This document shows positions 25,855 through 35,028 of a DNA stretch of 64,000 nucleotides, piece after piece. Numbering within the stretch: position 1 is the first letter of the stretch; the number at the start of each line of letters is the position of its first letter. The notes under the pieces were generated by a model. It was not told where the DNA came from, did not search any database, and worked only from the letters and a program-made list of their open reading frames with translations. The translations under genes were made by a program, and so were the position numbers. The stretch spans positions 62,001 to 126,000 of the forward strand of contig JADZAS010000021.1 of NCBI GenBank assembly GCA_020852515.1. The letters are read 5' to 3'. Source of the stretch: Phycisphaerales bacterium. GTDB lineage: Bacteria; Planctomycetota; Phycisphaerae; Phycisphaerales; UBA5793.

Positions 25855-26712
25855 TCAGAGGCCGGCCCGGAGCCCGCCGCGAACTTCGTCGTTGATCATG
25901 ACCTTGTCCTGCTCGAGCTGAACGAAGCCGACGGCGCGGTTCAGTTCGACCTTGGTGATGATCAGGTTGCCGAGGAACTTGCCGCCCCGCGCGATGAGGA
26001 ACTTCATGTTCTCGGAGACGCCGTCACGCGAGCCGAGGTTGACCTCGAGGTAGCGGTTGCCGTCGGCGCCGGTCTGGACGCTCATGACGCGGCCACTGAC
26101 CAGCGGAGAGGGAATCGGCGTGACCTCCTCGGAGGTCGAAGCGGTTTCGGCGCCAGTTCCGCCTGACTGAAGGCGCTCGGCGAGTTCCTGAATCTGCTCC
26201 TGCAGCGTGCGCTGGGCGTCGAGAGCGACGTCGAGGCGGCTGAGCGTGTCGCGAAGCTGGTCTTCGAGTTCGGTCGAGCGGGACATCAACTGCAGCGACT
26301 CGTCGCGGCGGCGGGTGATTTCTTCGCCCTGCGTCTCGATGATGTCCGCGTTGGTCTCCGCTGCGGCGGCGAGGCGGTTGATCTGGGCCTGGATGGCGTC
26401 CTTTTCCTGCCGGGCCGTGGCCAGCTGGGATCGCAGGTCGGCCATGCGCGTGGTCTGGGACGCGAGGTCCTCGCGGAGACCGGCGATGATCTTGTTGAGC
26501 GCCGACTCGGATTGAGCCTTGGCGATGTTGACGAGATCGAGTTGCTGGCTGGCGAGTTTGGCGCTGTTGTCAGCGGCGAGCCGCGAGGCGTTCTCCGCCT
26601 GATAGCGGGCCTTCCACGTGTCGTTGTTCATGACCAGCGGCACAGCGAGGGCCATGATGAACACGGAGAGCAGGGCCCAAAGCACTATGAAAACCTTGGT
26701 GAGCGTGTGCAA
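25855..26712 (-). CDS. membrane-anchored coiled-coil protein with MreC-like C-terminal domain, unknown function
   Basis: 285 residues from a TTG at 26712 that has GGAGG eight bases upstream; the longer TTG start at 26727 has none. A TM helix at about 6-28 (KVFIVLWALLSVFIMALAV) is followed by roughly 150 residues of coiled coil (SALNKIIAGLREDLASQTTR, LEDQLRDTLSRLDVALDAQ), a Ser/Thr/Glu linker, and a compact beta-rich domain: SGRVMSVQTG, YLEVNLGSRDGVSENMKF, GNLIITKVELNRAVG. The last part resembles the beta domain of MreC (Gs.dGv pattern). It could be a scaffold in the envelope. Family not recognised; the architecture reading is inference. Confidence 0.7.
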   Translation of the reverse strand: MHTLTKVFIVLWALLSVFIMALAVPLVMNNDTWKARYQAENASRLAADNSAKLASQQLDLVNIAKAQSESALNKIIAGLREDLASQTTRMADLRSQLATARQEKDAIQAQINRLAAAAETNADIIETQGEEITRRRDESLQLMSRSTELEDQLRDTLSRLDVALDAQRTLQEQIQELAERLQSGGTGAETASTSEEVTPIPSPLVSGRVMSVQTGADGNRYLEVNLGSRDGVSENMKFLIARGGKFLGNLIITKVELNRAVGFVQLEQDKVMINDEVRGGLRAGL

Positions 26713-26912
26713 CGATCGATCCTCCAAGCAACGCTGGTGTTTGGACGCATCATCCCGGCACGGGTGTCGTGGCTGCGTGCCGGTGGGAAGCGTATCCGTC
26801 GAACTGTCTTCTGCCGGGTGGGCGCCCTTTCAGGAGCCGTCTCCGGCAGCCGTCTCTACCGAAACCTTTGTGGCCTCCGAATTCATCCGGCCGGAATCGG
26901 TAACTCTAATCA

Positions 26913-28040
26913 TCACTGCAAGTCATCCGGTGTCAACAGGCCCCCGTCGGTTTCCGTCAGGCCCTCGCCCGGCCCCAGAGGCTCGGTGAGCCGCAGGATC
27001 GACGCTGCCGCCTGCAGCCTGACCAGCAGTTGGGTGCTGGAATCAAAGAGCCGGGCCAGGTGGGGCAGGGCCTGCGGCGCGGGGTATTCGCCCAGCGCGT
27101 GGGCCGCCTGACTCTGGATGGCCACCGCCGAAGAACTGGTCGAATCCCGGAAACCCGGGCCGAGATATTCGAGCACGAGTTCGATCGGCTGGGGCTCGCC
27201 CAGCTGGGCCAGCGACGTGAGCGCGGCAAGGCGGACTTCGGCGCTGTGCCGATACTGGCGCCACATCGCGACGATATTGCGCAGGTCGCCGATTGTTCGG
27301 GTGGCGTCGAGTTGGCCGAGCATTGTCGCCGCGAGCGCCATGATCTCGCCGTGCTCGGGCTGGCGCGAGTACAACTCAGCCCGGATGCGCGCAATCGCAA
27401 ACGGATCGCCGAGTTTGGCCATGGCCTCGGCGATCTGGAGTTGCACGATGCGCTGCTGCGGCGGTGTCGTGTGCGGCGAGTGGAAGTCGATCGACTCGCG
27501 CAGCAGGGGCAGCGCGCTGGGGTCTCCCAATTCGCCCAGCACGAGCGCCGCGTTGCCGGCGGCGCGCGGGTCGTCGCCCTCGAGCATCTCCGCCAGCAGG
27601 CCGAGGTTCACGTTCGTGCCGTTGCGCTTGAGCGCAAAGGCCGCGGCCGCGCGCACCGAGGCGGATTCATCGCTGAGCAGGGCGTGCACAAGCGGCGCCG
27701 CATCGGAATACTGGTGCTGACCGATGGCCATCGCCGCGACAAAGCGCACGGCGAGGTTGGCGTCTTCAAGCCCCTCGCGGGCGGCGACTTTGCCGAGTTC
27801 CGGGTCGGCCTGCAGCGCTTCGATCGCGTTGGCGCGGTAGAGCGCATACTCGTCTTTGCGCATCTCGTTGAGATACCTGATCGCGCGGCGGCGCAGATCG
27901 CGCTGGCCGGCGATGTCGCTGCTCAGCGACTGATACTCAGGGCCGATCACGGGTACACCCGCCGTGGGAGCGCAGCCGCTGAGAACGAACGCTGCAACGG
28001 CCGAGATTCCGACGATCGAAATCAACCAACGCTGCGCCAT
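26913..28040 (-). CDS. HEAT-repeat lipoprotein
   Basis: 375 residues from the ATG at 28040, which shares one base with the lnt stop (TGATG). The signal peptide ends in a textbook lipobox, FVLSGCAP. The mature part is built of HEAT/PBS-type alpha repeats, for example NLAVRFVAAMAIGQHQYSDA, SASVRAAAAFALKRNG, RAAGNAALVLGELGDPSALP and EVRLAALTSLAQLGEPQP. These form a scaffold for protein binding. Translational coupling to apolipoprotein N-acyltransferase, which finishes lipoprotein maturation, fits its lipoprotein nature. The partner is unknown. Confidence 0.82.
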   Translation of the reverse strand: MAQRWLISIVGISAVAAFVLSGCAPTAGVPVIGPEYQSLSSDIAGQRDLRRRAIRYLNEMRKDEYALYRANAIEALQADPELGKVAAREGLEDANLAVRFVAAMAIGQHQYSDAAPLVHALLSDESASVRAAAAFALKRNGTNVNLGLLAEMLEGDDPRAAGNAALVLGELGDPSALPLLRESIDFHSPHTTPPQQRIVQLQIAEAMAKLGDPFAIARIRAELYSRQPEHGEIMALAATMLGQLDATRTIGDLRNIVAMWRQYRHSAEVRLAALTSLAQLGEPQPIELVLEYLGPGFRDSTSSSAVAIQSQAAHALGEYPAPQALPHLARLFDSSTQLLVRLQAAASILRLTEPLGPGEGLTETDGGLLTPDDLQ

Positions 28041-29839
28041 CACGACGTCTGATCTCCTTTTGCCTTGCGCCGCCGCCCGGCGACGACGGCCCAGACGACC
28101 AGCGCCGCGCTGGCCGCCAGGCAGCACCACCCGAAGGCATCGCCGAGCCGCCCGTAAAGCGGCCGGCGGTGGTCCAATCGAACAGTGGCCATCATAACGC
28201 CCTCGGCGTTCCACGTCGGCTGGCCGGCGGGGATGTTGGGGCCCACTTGGATGAGCCGGCCGGCCGAGTCGATCGCCGCACTCACCCCGGTGTTGGCGGC
28301 GCGGATCATCGGCACGCGATTCTCGATGCAGCGGAACCGGCCGACCTGCAGGTGCTGCTCGCGGCCGCCGTAGATCGAGCCGAACCAGCCGTCGTTGGTC
28401 AGGTTGACGAGCACATCCGCCGGAGGCTGTCCGTCGGGATGCGCGAGCAGCCGGCAGACGTAGGGCATGGTGGACTCAAAGCAGATCGGCGTGCCCACGA
28501 GAATGCGGTCGCGCGCCTGGCGCTGCAACGGGACCTCGAGCCGCGTGAAGTCGCGGCCGGCGGCCAGGTCGAACTTCATGCCGTTGGCGCCGAGGTTGAG
28601 CAGCCACTGCTGCGCCGCCGGCCAGCGGTGCGCGATCGGAATCACCTCGCCAAACGGTGTGCGGTGGATCTTGTCGTAGCGGATATCCGAGAGCCGCCCC
28701 TGGGAATCGAAGACGAGCGCGGAGTTGTAGCGGGCGTCCCACTTCCAGTCCGGCGTGATCGTCTCGTTGCCCTGCGCGTCCGTTTTGGTCTCCGTGGAGT
28801 ATTGAAGGTTGTTGACCGCCGAGGCGCCCACGAGCAGCGGCGCGCCCAGCGAGCGAGCCAGTTCGGCCAGCGCGTCGTGAAAGAAGGTGACGCTGCGCAG
28901 GGGCCGCCCGATCTGCTGCTCGAAGCGCCGCGTTTCGCGCATGACTTCCACGTTGAGCGCCAGCCCGGGCACCATCGTCTCCGGCCAGACGACAAGGTCG
29001 GCCTGCGCGCGGCCGGTGTCCGGCTCCGCAGCCAGATGCGTGAGTTCGATGAAGTGCGCGAAGTCCTCGAACTGCTGCTCGAGCGTCCACATCTGCTTGT
29101 TGTTCTGCGGCAGGTTTGTCTGCACGGCGGCGATGGTGACAGCCGGCGCTTCGCGCACGATGTGATCAGTCTGGCCAAGCCGATACAGCCCATAGCCGAG
29201 CACGAACGCCTGCGCCGCAACGAAGAGCGCCAGGGAGACGCGCACCGTCAGCGTGAGGCGCCCGCCGCGAAACAGCGGCAGCGTGAGGACATCGGCGAGC
29301 AGGCCGGCGAACATCGCCGCGGTGAAACTGACAAAGTACGTGCCCAGCAGGTCGGCGCCCTGGCAGAGAACAGGCTGGGCGATGAGCGGATGGGCGAGAA
29401 GAAACCACGGATAACCGGTGAGGAAGATCGGCGAGCCGCGCAGCATCTCCGTGCCCACCCACAGCAGCGGCACGAGCAGCACGTTGGTCAGGCCGGGCAC
29501 CGCCGGCCGCCGGCCGCGCGGTCGCAGCGTGGCGAGCATCCACACAAATAGAGCGGGGAAGGCCCCCTGGGCCATGGCCAGCAGAACATAGCCCGGGCCG
29601 GTCACGTCGATGAGCCAGCGCTGCACCCACAGCCAGGAAAGCGTGGACATGAGCCACACGCTCAGCACGGCCCTGGTTCGGCTCGAAGTGCGCAGCGCCA
29701 GCAGCGCGACGGGAATGGGCGCGACGTACGCAAGCGCCCAGAGGTCATACGGCGGAAACGCCAGCGCAAACACCGCCGCGTGCAGCAAGCCGGCGAGCAA
29801 CGCTCCAGACCAGGTTGTGGGTCGGGGTTGGCTTCTCAA
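28040..29839 (-). CDS. lnt: apolipoprotein N-acyltransferase
   Basis: 599 residues: six or seven N-terminal membrane helices, including a conserved FALAFPPYDLWALAYVAPIP, then a nitrilase-type domain. The catalytic triad is visible as Glu in VVWPETMVPG, Lys in YDKIHRTPFGE and Cys in TPICFESTMPY; LTNDGWFG and RCIENRVPMIRAANTGVSA are further signatures. It adds the third acyl chain to lipoproteins on the periplasmic face of the inner membrane. The start is uncertain: the frame opens at a TTG (29839) directly after an in-frame TAA, with no clear ribosome-binding site. The protein is longer than the E. coli enzyme (512 aa), mainly in the periplasmic domain. Confidence 0.93.
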   Translation of the reverse strand: MRSQPRPTTWSGALLAGLLHAAVFALAFPPYDLWALAYVAPIPVALLALRTSSRTRAVLSVWLMSTLSWLWVQRWLIDVTGPGYVLLAMAQGAFPALFVWMLATLRPRGRRPAVPGLTNVLLVPLLWVGTEMLRGSPIFLTGYPWFLLAHPLIAQPVLCQGADLLGTYFVSFTAAMFAGLLADVLTLPLFRGGRLTLTVRVSLALFVAAQAFVLGYGLYRLGQTDHIVREAPAVTIAAVQTNLPQNNKQMWTLEQQFEDFAHFIELTHLAAEPDTGRAQADLVVWPETMVPGLALNVEVMRETRRFEQQIGRPLRSVTFFHDALAELARSLGAPLLVGASAVNNLQYSTETKTDAQGNETITPDWKWDARYNSALVFDSQGRLSDIRYDKIHRTPFGEVIPIAHRWPAAQQWLLNLGANGMKFDLAAGRDFTRLEVPLQRQARDRILVGTPICFESTMPYVCRLLAHPDGQPPADVLVNLTNDGWFGSIYGGREQHLQVGRFRCIENRVPMIRAANTGVSAAIDSAGRLIQVGPNIPAGQPTWNAEGVMMATVRLDHRRPLYGRLGDAFGWCCLAASAALVVWAVVAGRRRKAKGDQTS

Positions 29840-29904
29840 TGAGAAGGATTATGGACGCGCCGCGCCACGATTTCAGGCGTGCCGCGGCGCAGCGTCCGAT
29901 GCGA

Positions 29905-30870
29905 TCACTTCCCGCCGTAGTCGATGAGGCGGCTGATTTCGCGGCGGAGTTCGCCGCGGGGCACGACGCGATCGACAAAGCCGGTCTTTTTGAGAAACTC
30001 GGCGCGCTGGAAGCCGTCGGGCAGGTCCTGCCGAATCGTCTGCTGGATGACGCGCGGCCCGGCGAAGCCGATGAGCGCGCCCGGTTCAGCAAGAATCACG
30101 TCGCCGAGCATGGCGAACGACGCCGTCACGCCGCCGGTCGTCGGGTCGGTCAGCACGCTGATGTAGAGCCCGCCGGCGTCGTCGAACTGCGCCAGCGCCG
30201 CCGAAGTCTTGGCCATCTGCATGAGCGAGAGCGTCGATTCCTGCATGCGGGCGCCGCCGGATGAACTGACGATGATGAGAGGCCAGTCCTGCTCGGTGGC
30301 GCGTTCGATGGCGCGGGTCACCTTCTCGCCGACCACGCTGCCCATCGAACCCATCATGAAGGTGAGATCGAGAACAGCGAGCACGACGCGCCGGCCGTGG
30401 ATGTACCCCGAGCCCGTCAGAGCCGCTTCAGAGCGGCCGGTGCGCTCCTGCTCGGCCTTGAGGCGATCGGGGTAGGGCTTGAGATCGGTGAAGTGCAGCG
30501 GGTCGCGGCTGGTGAGGTGCTCATCCATCGGCTCGAAGGTGCTCGGGTCGCACAACTGCTCGACGCGCCGGGCGGCGCCGATGCGATAATGGTGCTGACA
30601 CTGCGGGCAGACGTGGAGGTTGGCCTCCATCTGCTTGCGGTAGATCATCTGGCTGCAGGCGACGCAGCGCATCCAGAGGCCTTCGGGGACCTTCTTGCGG
30701 CGCGGGTCGGCCTCGTCGGGCCACATCCGGGGGCTCTCCTTCGCGGCGCGCTCGACGGCAGCGCCGTTTATCCTCGTATCGGCCACCTGGGCCGGCGTCT
30801 CCGCGTGTTCGCCGGTCGAGCCAACCCCGGGAGCGGGGCTCGCGTCAGTGGTCATGGCGGGCTTGGTCAT
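29905..30870 (-). CDS. accD: acetyl-CoA carboxylase carboxyltransferase subunit beta
   Basis: 321 residues. The N-terminal zinc ribbon is MRCVACSQMIY plus HVCPQCQHHYRI (CxxC...CxxC). The crotonase-fold carboxyltransferase domain has LTFMMGSMGSVVGEKVTRA, IVSSSGGARMQE, YISVLTDPTTGGVTASFAML and IGFAGPRVIQQTI. It forms the carboxyltransferase with AccA and makes malonyl-CoA for fatty acid synthesis. The first 45 residues are an unusual, Ala/Thr-rich extension; the second Met (MTTDAS) is an alternative start. accA is not in the window. Confidence 0.96.
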   Translation of the reverse strand: MTKPAMTTDASPAPGVGSTGEHAETPAQVADTRINGAAVERAAKESPRMWPDEADPRRKKVPEGLWMRCVACSQMIYRKQMEANLHVCPQCQHHYRIGAARRVEQLCDPSTFEPMDEHLTSRDPLHFTDLKPYPDRLKAEQERTGRSEAALTGSGYIHGRRVVLAVLDLTFMMGSMGSVVGEKVTRAIERATEQDWPLIIVSSSGGARMQESTLSLMQMAKTSAALAQFDDAGGLYISVLTDPTTGGVTASFAMLGDVILAEPGALIGFAGPRVIQQTIRQDLPDGFQRAEFLKKTGFVDRVVPRGELRREISRLIDYGGK

Positions 30871-30980
30871 TGAACGGCACTCCAGTTCATCGTCGCCGTT
30901 TCACGTTCGTGCGGGCCCGGGAAGGGCGAGAGAAGCGCGAGTTGCGCGGTGTCATCATTATTGTATGGGCCATCGGGGAT

Positions 30981-31010
30981 TTCGATAGCAGTCCGCCAAT
31001 GGCCTATAAT
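30981..31010 (+). promoter_or_regulatory. candidate promoter of mreBCD
   Basis: A perfect TATAAT at 31005-31010 lies 117 bases before the mreB start, in the divergent gap with accD. The best upstream partner is TTCGAT at 30981-30986 with an 18-base spacer, a weak -35. Confidence 0.4.
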
Positions 31011-31127
31011 GTCAAGGCTTGGGCGAATCGATGCCGAAATGCTTGTCAGAGGGTGATCCGGGGGCGGTGTGCGCCGCCCGCGGTTGCTCTGCAGCGTCCA
31101 TCGACCGCTTGAAGGGTGTGGCTGCGC

Positions 31128-32183
31128 GTGTCATTTGACAAACTTCTTGGCTGGTTCAGCGTTGATATGGGCATCGACCTGGGGACGTGCAATACGCTCG
31201 TCTGCGTCCGGGGCGAGGGCATCGTGCTCAACGAGCCCTCCGTCGTCGCCGTCAAGCGCGGCACCAACCGCGTCCTGCAAAACGGCAACGCGGTCGGCTG
31301 GATGGCCAAAGAGATGCTCGGCAAGACGCCCGGGTCCATCACCGCCATCCGCCCGCTCAAGGACGGCGTCATCAGCGACTTCGAAATCACCGAGGCCATG
31401 CTGTCGTACTTCATCCGCAAGGTGAACGGCAAGGCCCGTTACATCCTCGGCCCGCGCGTGGTCATCGCCATCCCCTCGGGGATCACCGCCGTCGAAAAGC
31501 AGGCCGTGCTCAACTCGGCCATCCGCGCGGGAGCACGACGGGTCTACCTCGTCGAAGAGCCCATGGCGGCGGGCATCGGCGCCGGACTGCCCATCGTCGA
31601 GCCCACCGCGAGCATGATCGTGGATATCGGCGGCGGCACGACCGAAGTGGCCATCATGTCGCTGGCCGACATCGCGGTGTGCGAGTCGGTACGCGTCGCG
31701 GGTGATGATCTCGACGAGGCGATCATCAACCACATGAAGAAGACGTACAACCTGATGATCGGCGAGCAGAGTGCCGAGCGCATCAAGATCGAAATCGGCA
31801 CCGCGGCGCCGGTGGGCGAAGAAATGACCATGGAAGTGCGGGGCCGGGACATGATCGCCGGCCTGCCGCGCAAGACGGTCGTGACCAGCGAAGAGATCCG
31901 CGAAGCCCTGCAGGAGCCCATCAGCGCCATCATCGAGGCGGTAACACGCACGCTCGAGCGCGCCGAGCCGGAACTCGCGGCCGACCTTGTTGAGAACGGC
32001 ATCTGCCTCGCGGGCGGCGGCGCCTTGCTGCGCGGCCTGGATGTCGTCATCGCCAACGCGACCGGGCTGGATGTGCGCGTCGCCGACGACCCGCTCACCT
32101 GCGTGGCCAAGGGCACGAGCATCTACCTCGAGAACCTCGAAGAGTGGAAGGGCACGATGGAGTCCAACCTCGACGAGGGATGA
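31128..32183 (+). CDS. mreB: rod shape-determining protein MreB
   Basis: 351 residues from the GTG at 31128, 12 bases after GAAGG; a GTG at 31116 is possible but sits directly on that motif. The start LLGWFSVDMGIDLGTCNT is typical. Actin-fold motifs are VDMGIDLGTCNTL (phosphate 1), VDIGGGTTEVAIM (phosphate 2), AERIKIEIGTA and ICLAGGGALLRGLD (adenosine). It polymerises along the inner membrane and directs lateral wall synthesis with MreC and MreD, which follow. All nucleotide-binding motifs are intact. Confidence 0.97.
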   Translation: MSFDKLLGWFSVDMGIDLGTCNTLVCVRGEGIVLNEPSVVAVKRGTNRVLQNGNAVGWMAKEMLGKTPGSITAIRPLKDGVISDFEITEAMLSYFIRKVNGKARYILGPRVVIAIPSGITAVEKQAVLNSAIRAGARRVYLVEEPMAAGIGAGLPIVEPTASMIVDIGGGTTEVAIMSLADIAVCESVRVAGDDLDEAIINHMKKTYNLMIGEQSAERIKIEIGTAAPVGEEMTMEVRGRDMIAGLPRKTVVTSEEIREALQEPISAIIEAVTRTLERAEPELAADLVENGICLAGGGALLRGLDVVIANATGLDVRVADDPLTCVAKGTSIYLENLEEWKGTMESNLDEG

Positions 32184-32258
32184 CCGGCCCGGCCGAGGCG
32201 CCTGCTGCAACGTTTCGAAACCCGCGCACCGACTGTGAACGGTGACGATGGCCCAGCG

Positions 32259-33116
32259 ATGAACCACTCTGCGCCAAACCGCTCCTTCTACACAGCCGTC
32301 GCGGTGATGCTGATCGCCTGCTTTCTGCCGCCCGCCTTCACCAACTGGCTAGGCGGCCGCCTCGGCGAACTCACCATTCCCGTCAGCGCGCCGCTGAGCA
32401 AACTGAGCATGATGATCCGCGCCGTGCCCGAACGCCTCGACGAGCGGGCGCCCCAGATCATCGCGCTCGAAGCAAAGAACAAGGAGCAGGAGTCGCGCAT
32501 CTATCAACTCGAATCGCGCCTGGCCCAGGTCAAGGCGCAACTCGAGCGACTCCAGGGTCTGCAGGCGCTCGATCCGTCGTTTCGCTACGTGACCGCCTCG
32601 CGCGTCGCCGAATCGCTGGGCAAAGCGGATCTCTTCAAGGTCGGGCTGGGCAGTTCGGCGGGCGTGCGCGTCGGCTCGCTGGCGCTCTACGAAGGCTATC
32701 AACTCGTCGGGCGCGTCTCGGCCGTCAGCCCGCGCTCATCCACCATCACGCCCATCACCTCGCGGGCCTTCGGCAGCATCTCGGCGCTGGTCATCGCCGA
32801 GGACGGCGCCTTCGAGAATTCCGTCGCTTGCACGCTCGAGCCCACCGGCGACGGCGCGTTCATCGGCGACATCGGCAAAGTCGGCCAGGATGAGCACTCG
32901 CCCGTGAGCGTGGGCCAGCGCGTGGTTTATCGCGACCCCGATCTGCGGCAACTCAACACCGGACCGATCATCGGCGTGATTGAAGAAGTCGTTCCCAAGG
33001 ACCAGGCGCCGCTGTTCGTGACGATCACCGTGCGGACCGAGGTCAACCTCGATGACATTGCCGTCGTCGATCTGAAGATCCCGCGCTCCGGCGCCTCGGA
33101 TGGAGGCGAGAACTGA
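32259..33116 (+). CDS. mreC: rod shape-determining protein MreC
   Basis: 285 residues from the ATG at 32259 (a GTG at 32235 would add 8). It has one N-terminal TM helix (FYTAVAVMLIACFLPPAFTNWL), a coiled coil (EAKNKEQESRIYQLESRLAQ) and the MreC beta domain: DLFKVGLGSSAGVRVGSLAL, YQLVGRVSAVSPRSSTITPI and the terminal LFVTITVRTEVNLDDIAVVD. It is a periplasmic scaffold linking MreB/D to wall synthases. It lies between mreB and mreD, and its stop overlaps the mreD start by one base (TGATG). Confidence 0.9.
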   Translation: MNHSAPNRSFYTAVAVMLIACFLPPAFTNWLGGRLGELTIPVSAPLSKLSMMIRAVPERLDERAPQIIALEAKNKEQESRIYQLESRLAQVKAQLERLQGLQALDPSFRYVTASRVAESLGKADLFKVGLGSSAGVRVGSLALYEGYQLVGRVSAVSPRSSTITPITSRAFGSISALVIAEDGAFENSVACTLEPTGDGAFIGDIGKVGQDEHSPVSVGQRVVYRDPDLRQLNTGPIIGVIEEVVPKDQAPLFVTITVRTEVNLDDIAVVDLKIPRSGASDGGEN

Positions 33117-33694
33117 TGCGCTGGACGGTCTTCGCTTTCTTCGCCTATGTCTTCCTGGCGCTCGACACCGGGCTGCAGCCGCTGCTGCGCATGGGCGAGG
33201 GCGCGGTGGCGCCGAGTTTCGCGCTCATACTCATGGTGTGGATCGCGATGATGGGGCCGACGCACGCGGTGCGCTGGGCGGCGCTGATCCTGGGCCTGCT
33301 GGCCGACCTGCTGGCGCAGTACCCGACGGTGGATGGCCGCGCCGTAACCGTCGCCGGGCCTTACGCACTGGGTTTCCTGCTCGGCGCGGCGCTGACCATC
33401 CAGTTGCGCGGCCTGGTCTACCGCAAGCACCCGCTGCACACCGGGCTGCTGACGTTTCTGGCCGGTGCCTGCGCGCTGGTGCCGGCGGTCTTTCTGCTCA
33501 CGATGCGGCGGATCATCTACGCCGGCGTGGACAGCGAGCACGTGATCCTCTGGGTGGCGTCGGATGAACTCGTCCACGCGTTTCTGACGGTCTGCTACTC
33601 GGCGGTCATCGCGGTCCCGGTGGGATGGGCTCTCAATCGCCTGTCGGGCCTTTTCGGCTTCCAGTCTCACCCGCGCCTCGGCCTGCCTCGCTGA
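33116..33694 (+). CDS. mreD: rod shape-determining protein MreD
   Basis: 192 residues, five or six TM helices: VFAFFAYVFLALDTGL, APSFALILMVWIAMMG, AALILGLLADLLAQYP, GPYALGFLLGAALTIQL, LLTFLAGACALVPAVFLLTM and a C-terminal one. The GLLADLL motif after helix 3 is typical of MreD. It follows mreC with a one-base overlap. Sequence divergence in this family is high, so the call leans on context as well as topology. Confidence 0.85.
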   Translation: MRWTVFAFFAYVFLALDTGLQPLLRMGEGAVAPSFALILMVWIAMMGPTHAVRWAALILGLLADLLAQYPTVDGRAVTVAGPYALGFLLGAALTIQLRGLVYRKHPLHTGLLTFLAGACALVPAVFLLTMRRIIYAGVDSEHVILWVASDELVHAFLTVCYSAVIAVPVGWALNRLSGLFGFQSHPRLGLPR

Positions 33695-33754
33695 TTCATC
33701 AGCAATTCAGCGCTCGCCGGTTGCCATTGGAGCGCAGCCCGCGATGCTCATGCC

Positions 33755-34984
33755 ATGAGCCGAATGATTATCTTTGACGATCGCGCCTGGCCGCACTGCG
33801 GCCCCGACGCGGTCGATCTGACGCCAATGACCGACCTGCGCGCCTGCTTCGAGGTGCGAACCGGAATGCTCACGACGCGGGAGCGCCTGCAGGGGCAGTG
33901 GGAGCCGGGGCTCGCAGCGGTGTGGGCCCCTGAGGAACTCGAGGCCGTGACAGCGGTTGAGACCGGGGTGGCCGTCAATGTCCTGCCGCCTGACGAGACA
34001 TTCTTCTGCGTGAATGGACGCTGGGTTTTTCCAGCCGTGCGCTTTGAACTGCGGCTGGGCCAGGCCTTGGTCGAAGGCGACAGCGGCCACGTCGTGGCGG
34101 CGGAACTGACTCGGGCCGACGCGGCATCGCTGTTCAAGACGGGGCAGTTGCCGCCAGACGTTGAGCGGCTCGAGCACGACAGCCGCTTTCTGCTGCGCAG
34201 GCCGTGGGAGGTGATCGCGGCGCTGCCTCGCGTGCTGCACATGGATCTGCTGGGCAGCCCGATTCGGCCAGTCGAGGATCGCATTGATCGCGTGATCCGC
34301 GTCGGCGATGGGCCGCTGCTCATCGACCCCACGGCGCGCGTCATGCCCGGCGCCATCCTTGATGTTGAGCACGGCCCGATTGTGCTCGACGCGTTTGCGC
34401 TCGTGCGCCCGGGCGCGACGATCATCGGGCCGGCGTACATCGGCGAGCACAGCCAGGTGCTCGATCGCGCCATCGTTAAGGCCAACACGGCCATCGGGCC
34501 GTGGTGCAAGGTCAGCGGCGAGGTCGGCGCGACCATCTTCCAGGGCTACGCCAACAAGGCGCACGACGGCCACCTCGGCGACTCGTGGCTGGGCCAGTGG
34601 GTGAACCTCGGCGCCGGCACCACTAACAGCAACCTGCTCAATACCTACGGCGAAGTCGTCGTCCGCCAGCGCGTGGGTGGCTCGAACCGGCGCAGCGGCA
34701 TGCAGTTCCTCGGCTCGATCATCGGCGACCACGCCAAGACCGCCATCGGCACGCGCCTCATGACCGGCAGCGTCATCGGCACGGGCGCCATGCTCGCCTC
34801 GACCGCGCCGCCGCCGACCTGCATCGCCCCATTTACCTGGCTGACGGACGACGGCGCGCGATCGTATCGCATCGACAAGTTCATCGAAGTCGCGCGGACC
34901 GTCATGGCCCGGCGTCAGGTCGAGCTCACCGGCGCGATGGAACTGCGCCTCCGATCCCTGTACCAGGAAGCGACGGCGAAATGA
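33755..34984 (+). CDS. GlmU-like sugar nucleotidyltransferase / N-acetyltransferase with left-handed beta-helix
   Basis: 409 residues. The N-terminal 190 residues (MIIFDDRAWPHCGPDAVDLTP, LRACFEVRTGMLTTRERL) belong to the divergent nucleotidyltransferase domain of the alternative GlmU family found in Bacteroidetes and Planctomycetes. The C-terminal half has hexapeptide repeats (DPTARVMPGAILDVEHGPIV, then YIGEHSQVLDRAIVKANTAI) ending with GNQFLG-like QFLGSIIGDHAKTAIGTRLM. The expected role is UDP-GlcNAc synthesis for peptidoglycan or other glycans, which fits its place after mreBCD. The substrate is inferred from family. No canonical GlmU is in the window. Confidence 0.8.
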   Translation: MSRMIIFDDRAWPHCGPDAVDLTPMTDLRACFEVRTGMLTTRERLQGQWEPGLAAVWAPEELEAVTAVETGVAVNVLPPDETFFCVNGRWVFPAVRFELRLGQALVEGDSGHVVAAELTRADAASLFKTGQLPPDVERLEHDSRFLLRRPWEVIAALPRVLHMDLLGSPIRPVEDRIDRVIRVGDGPLLIDPTARVMPGAILDVEHGPIVLDAFALVRPGATIIGPAYIGEHSQVLDRAIVKANTAIGPWCKVSGEVGATIFQGYANKAHDGHLGDSWLGQWVNLGAGTTNSNLLNTYGEVVVRQRVGGSNRRSGMQFLGSIIGDHAKTAIGTRLMTGSVIGTGAMLASTAPPPTCIAPFTWLTDDGARSYRIDKFIEVARTVMARRQVELTGAMELRLRSLYQEATAK

Positions 34985-35028
34985 GCGAATCCTGGAATCC
35001 GGATTTGGCCCCGGAGGGGTCGCAGAGT

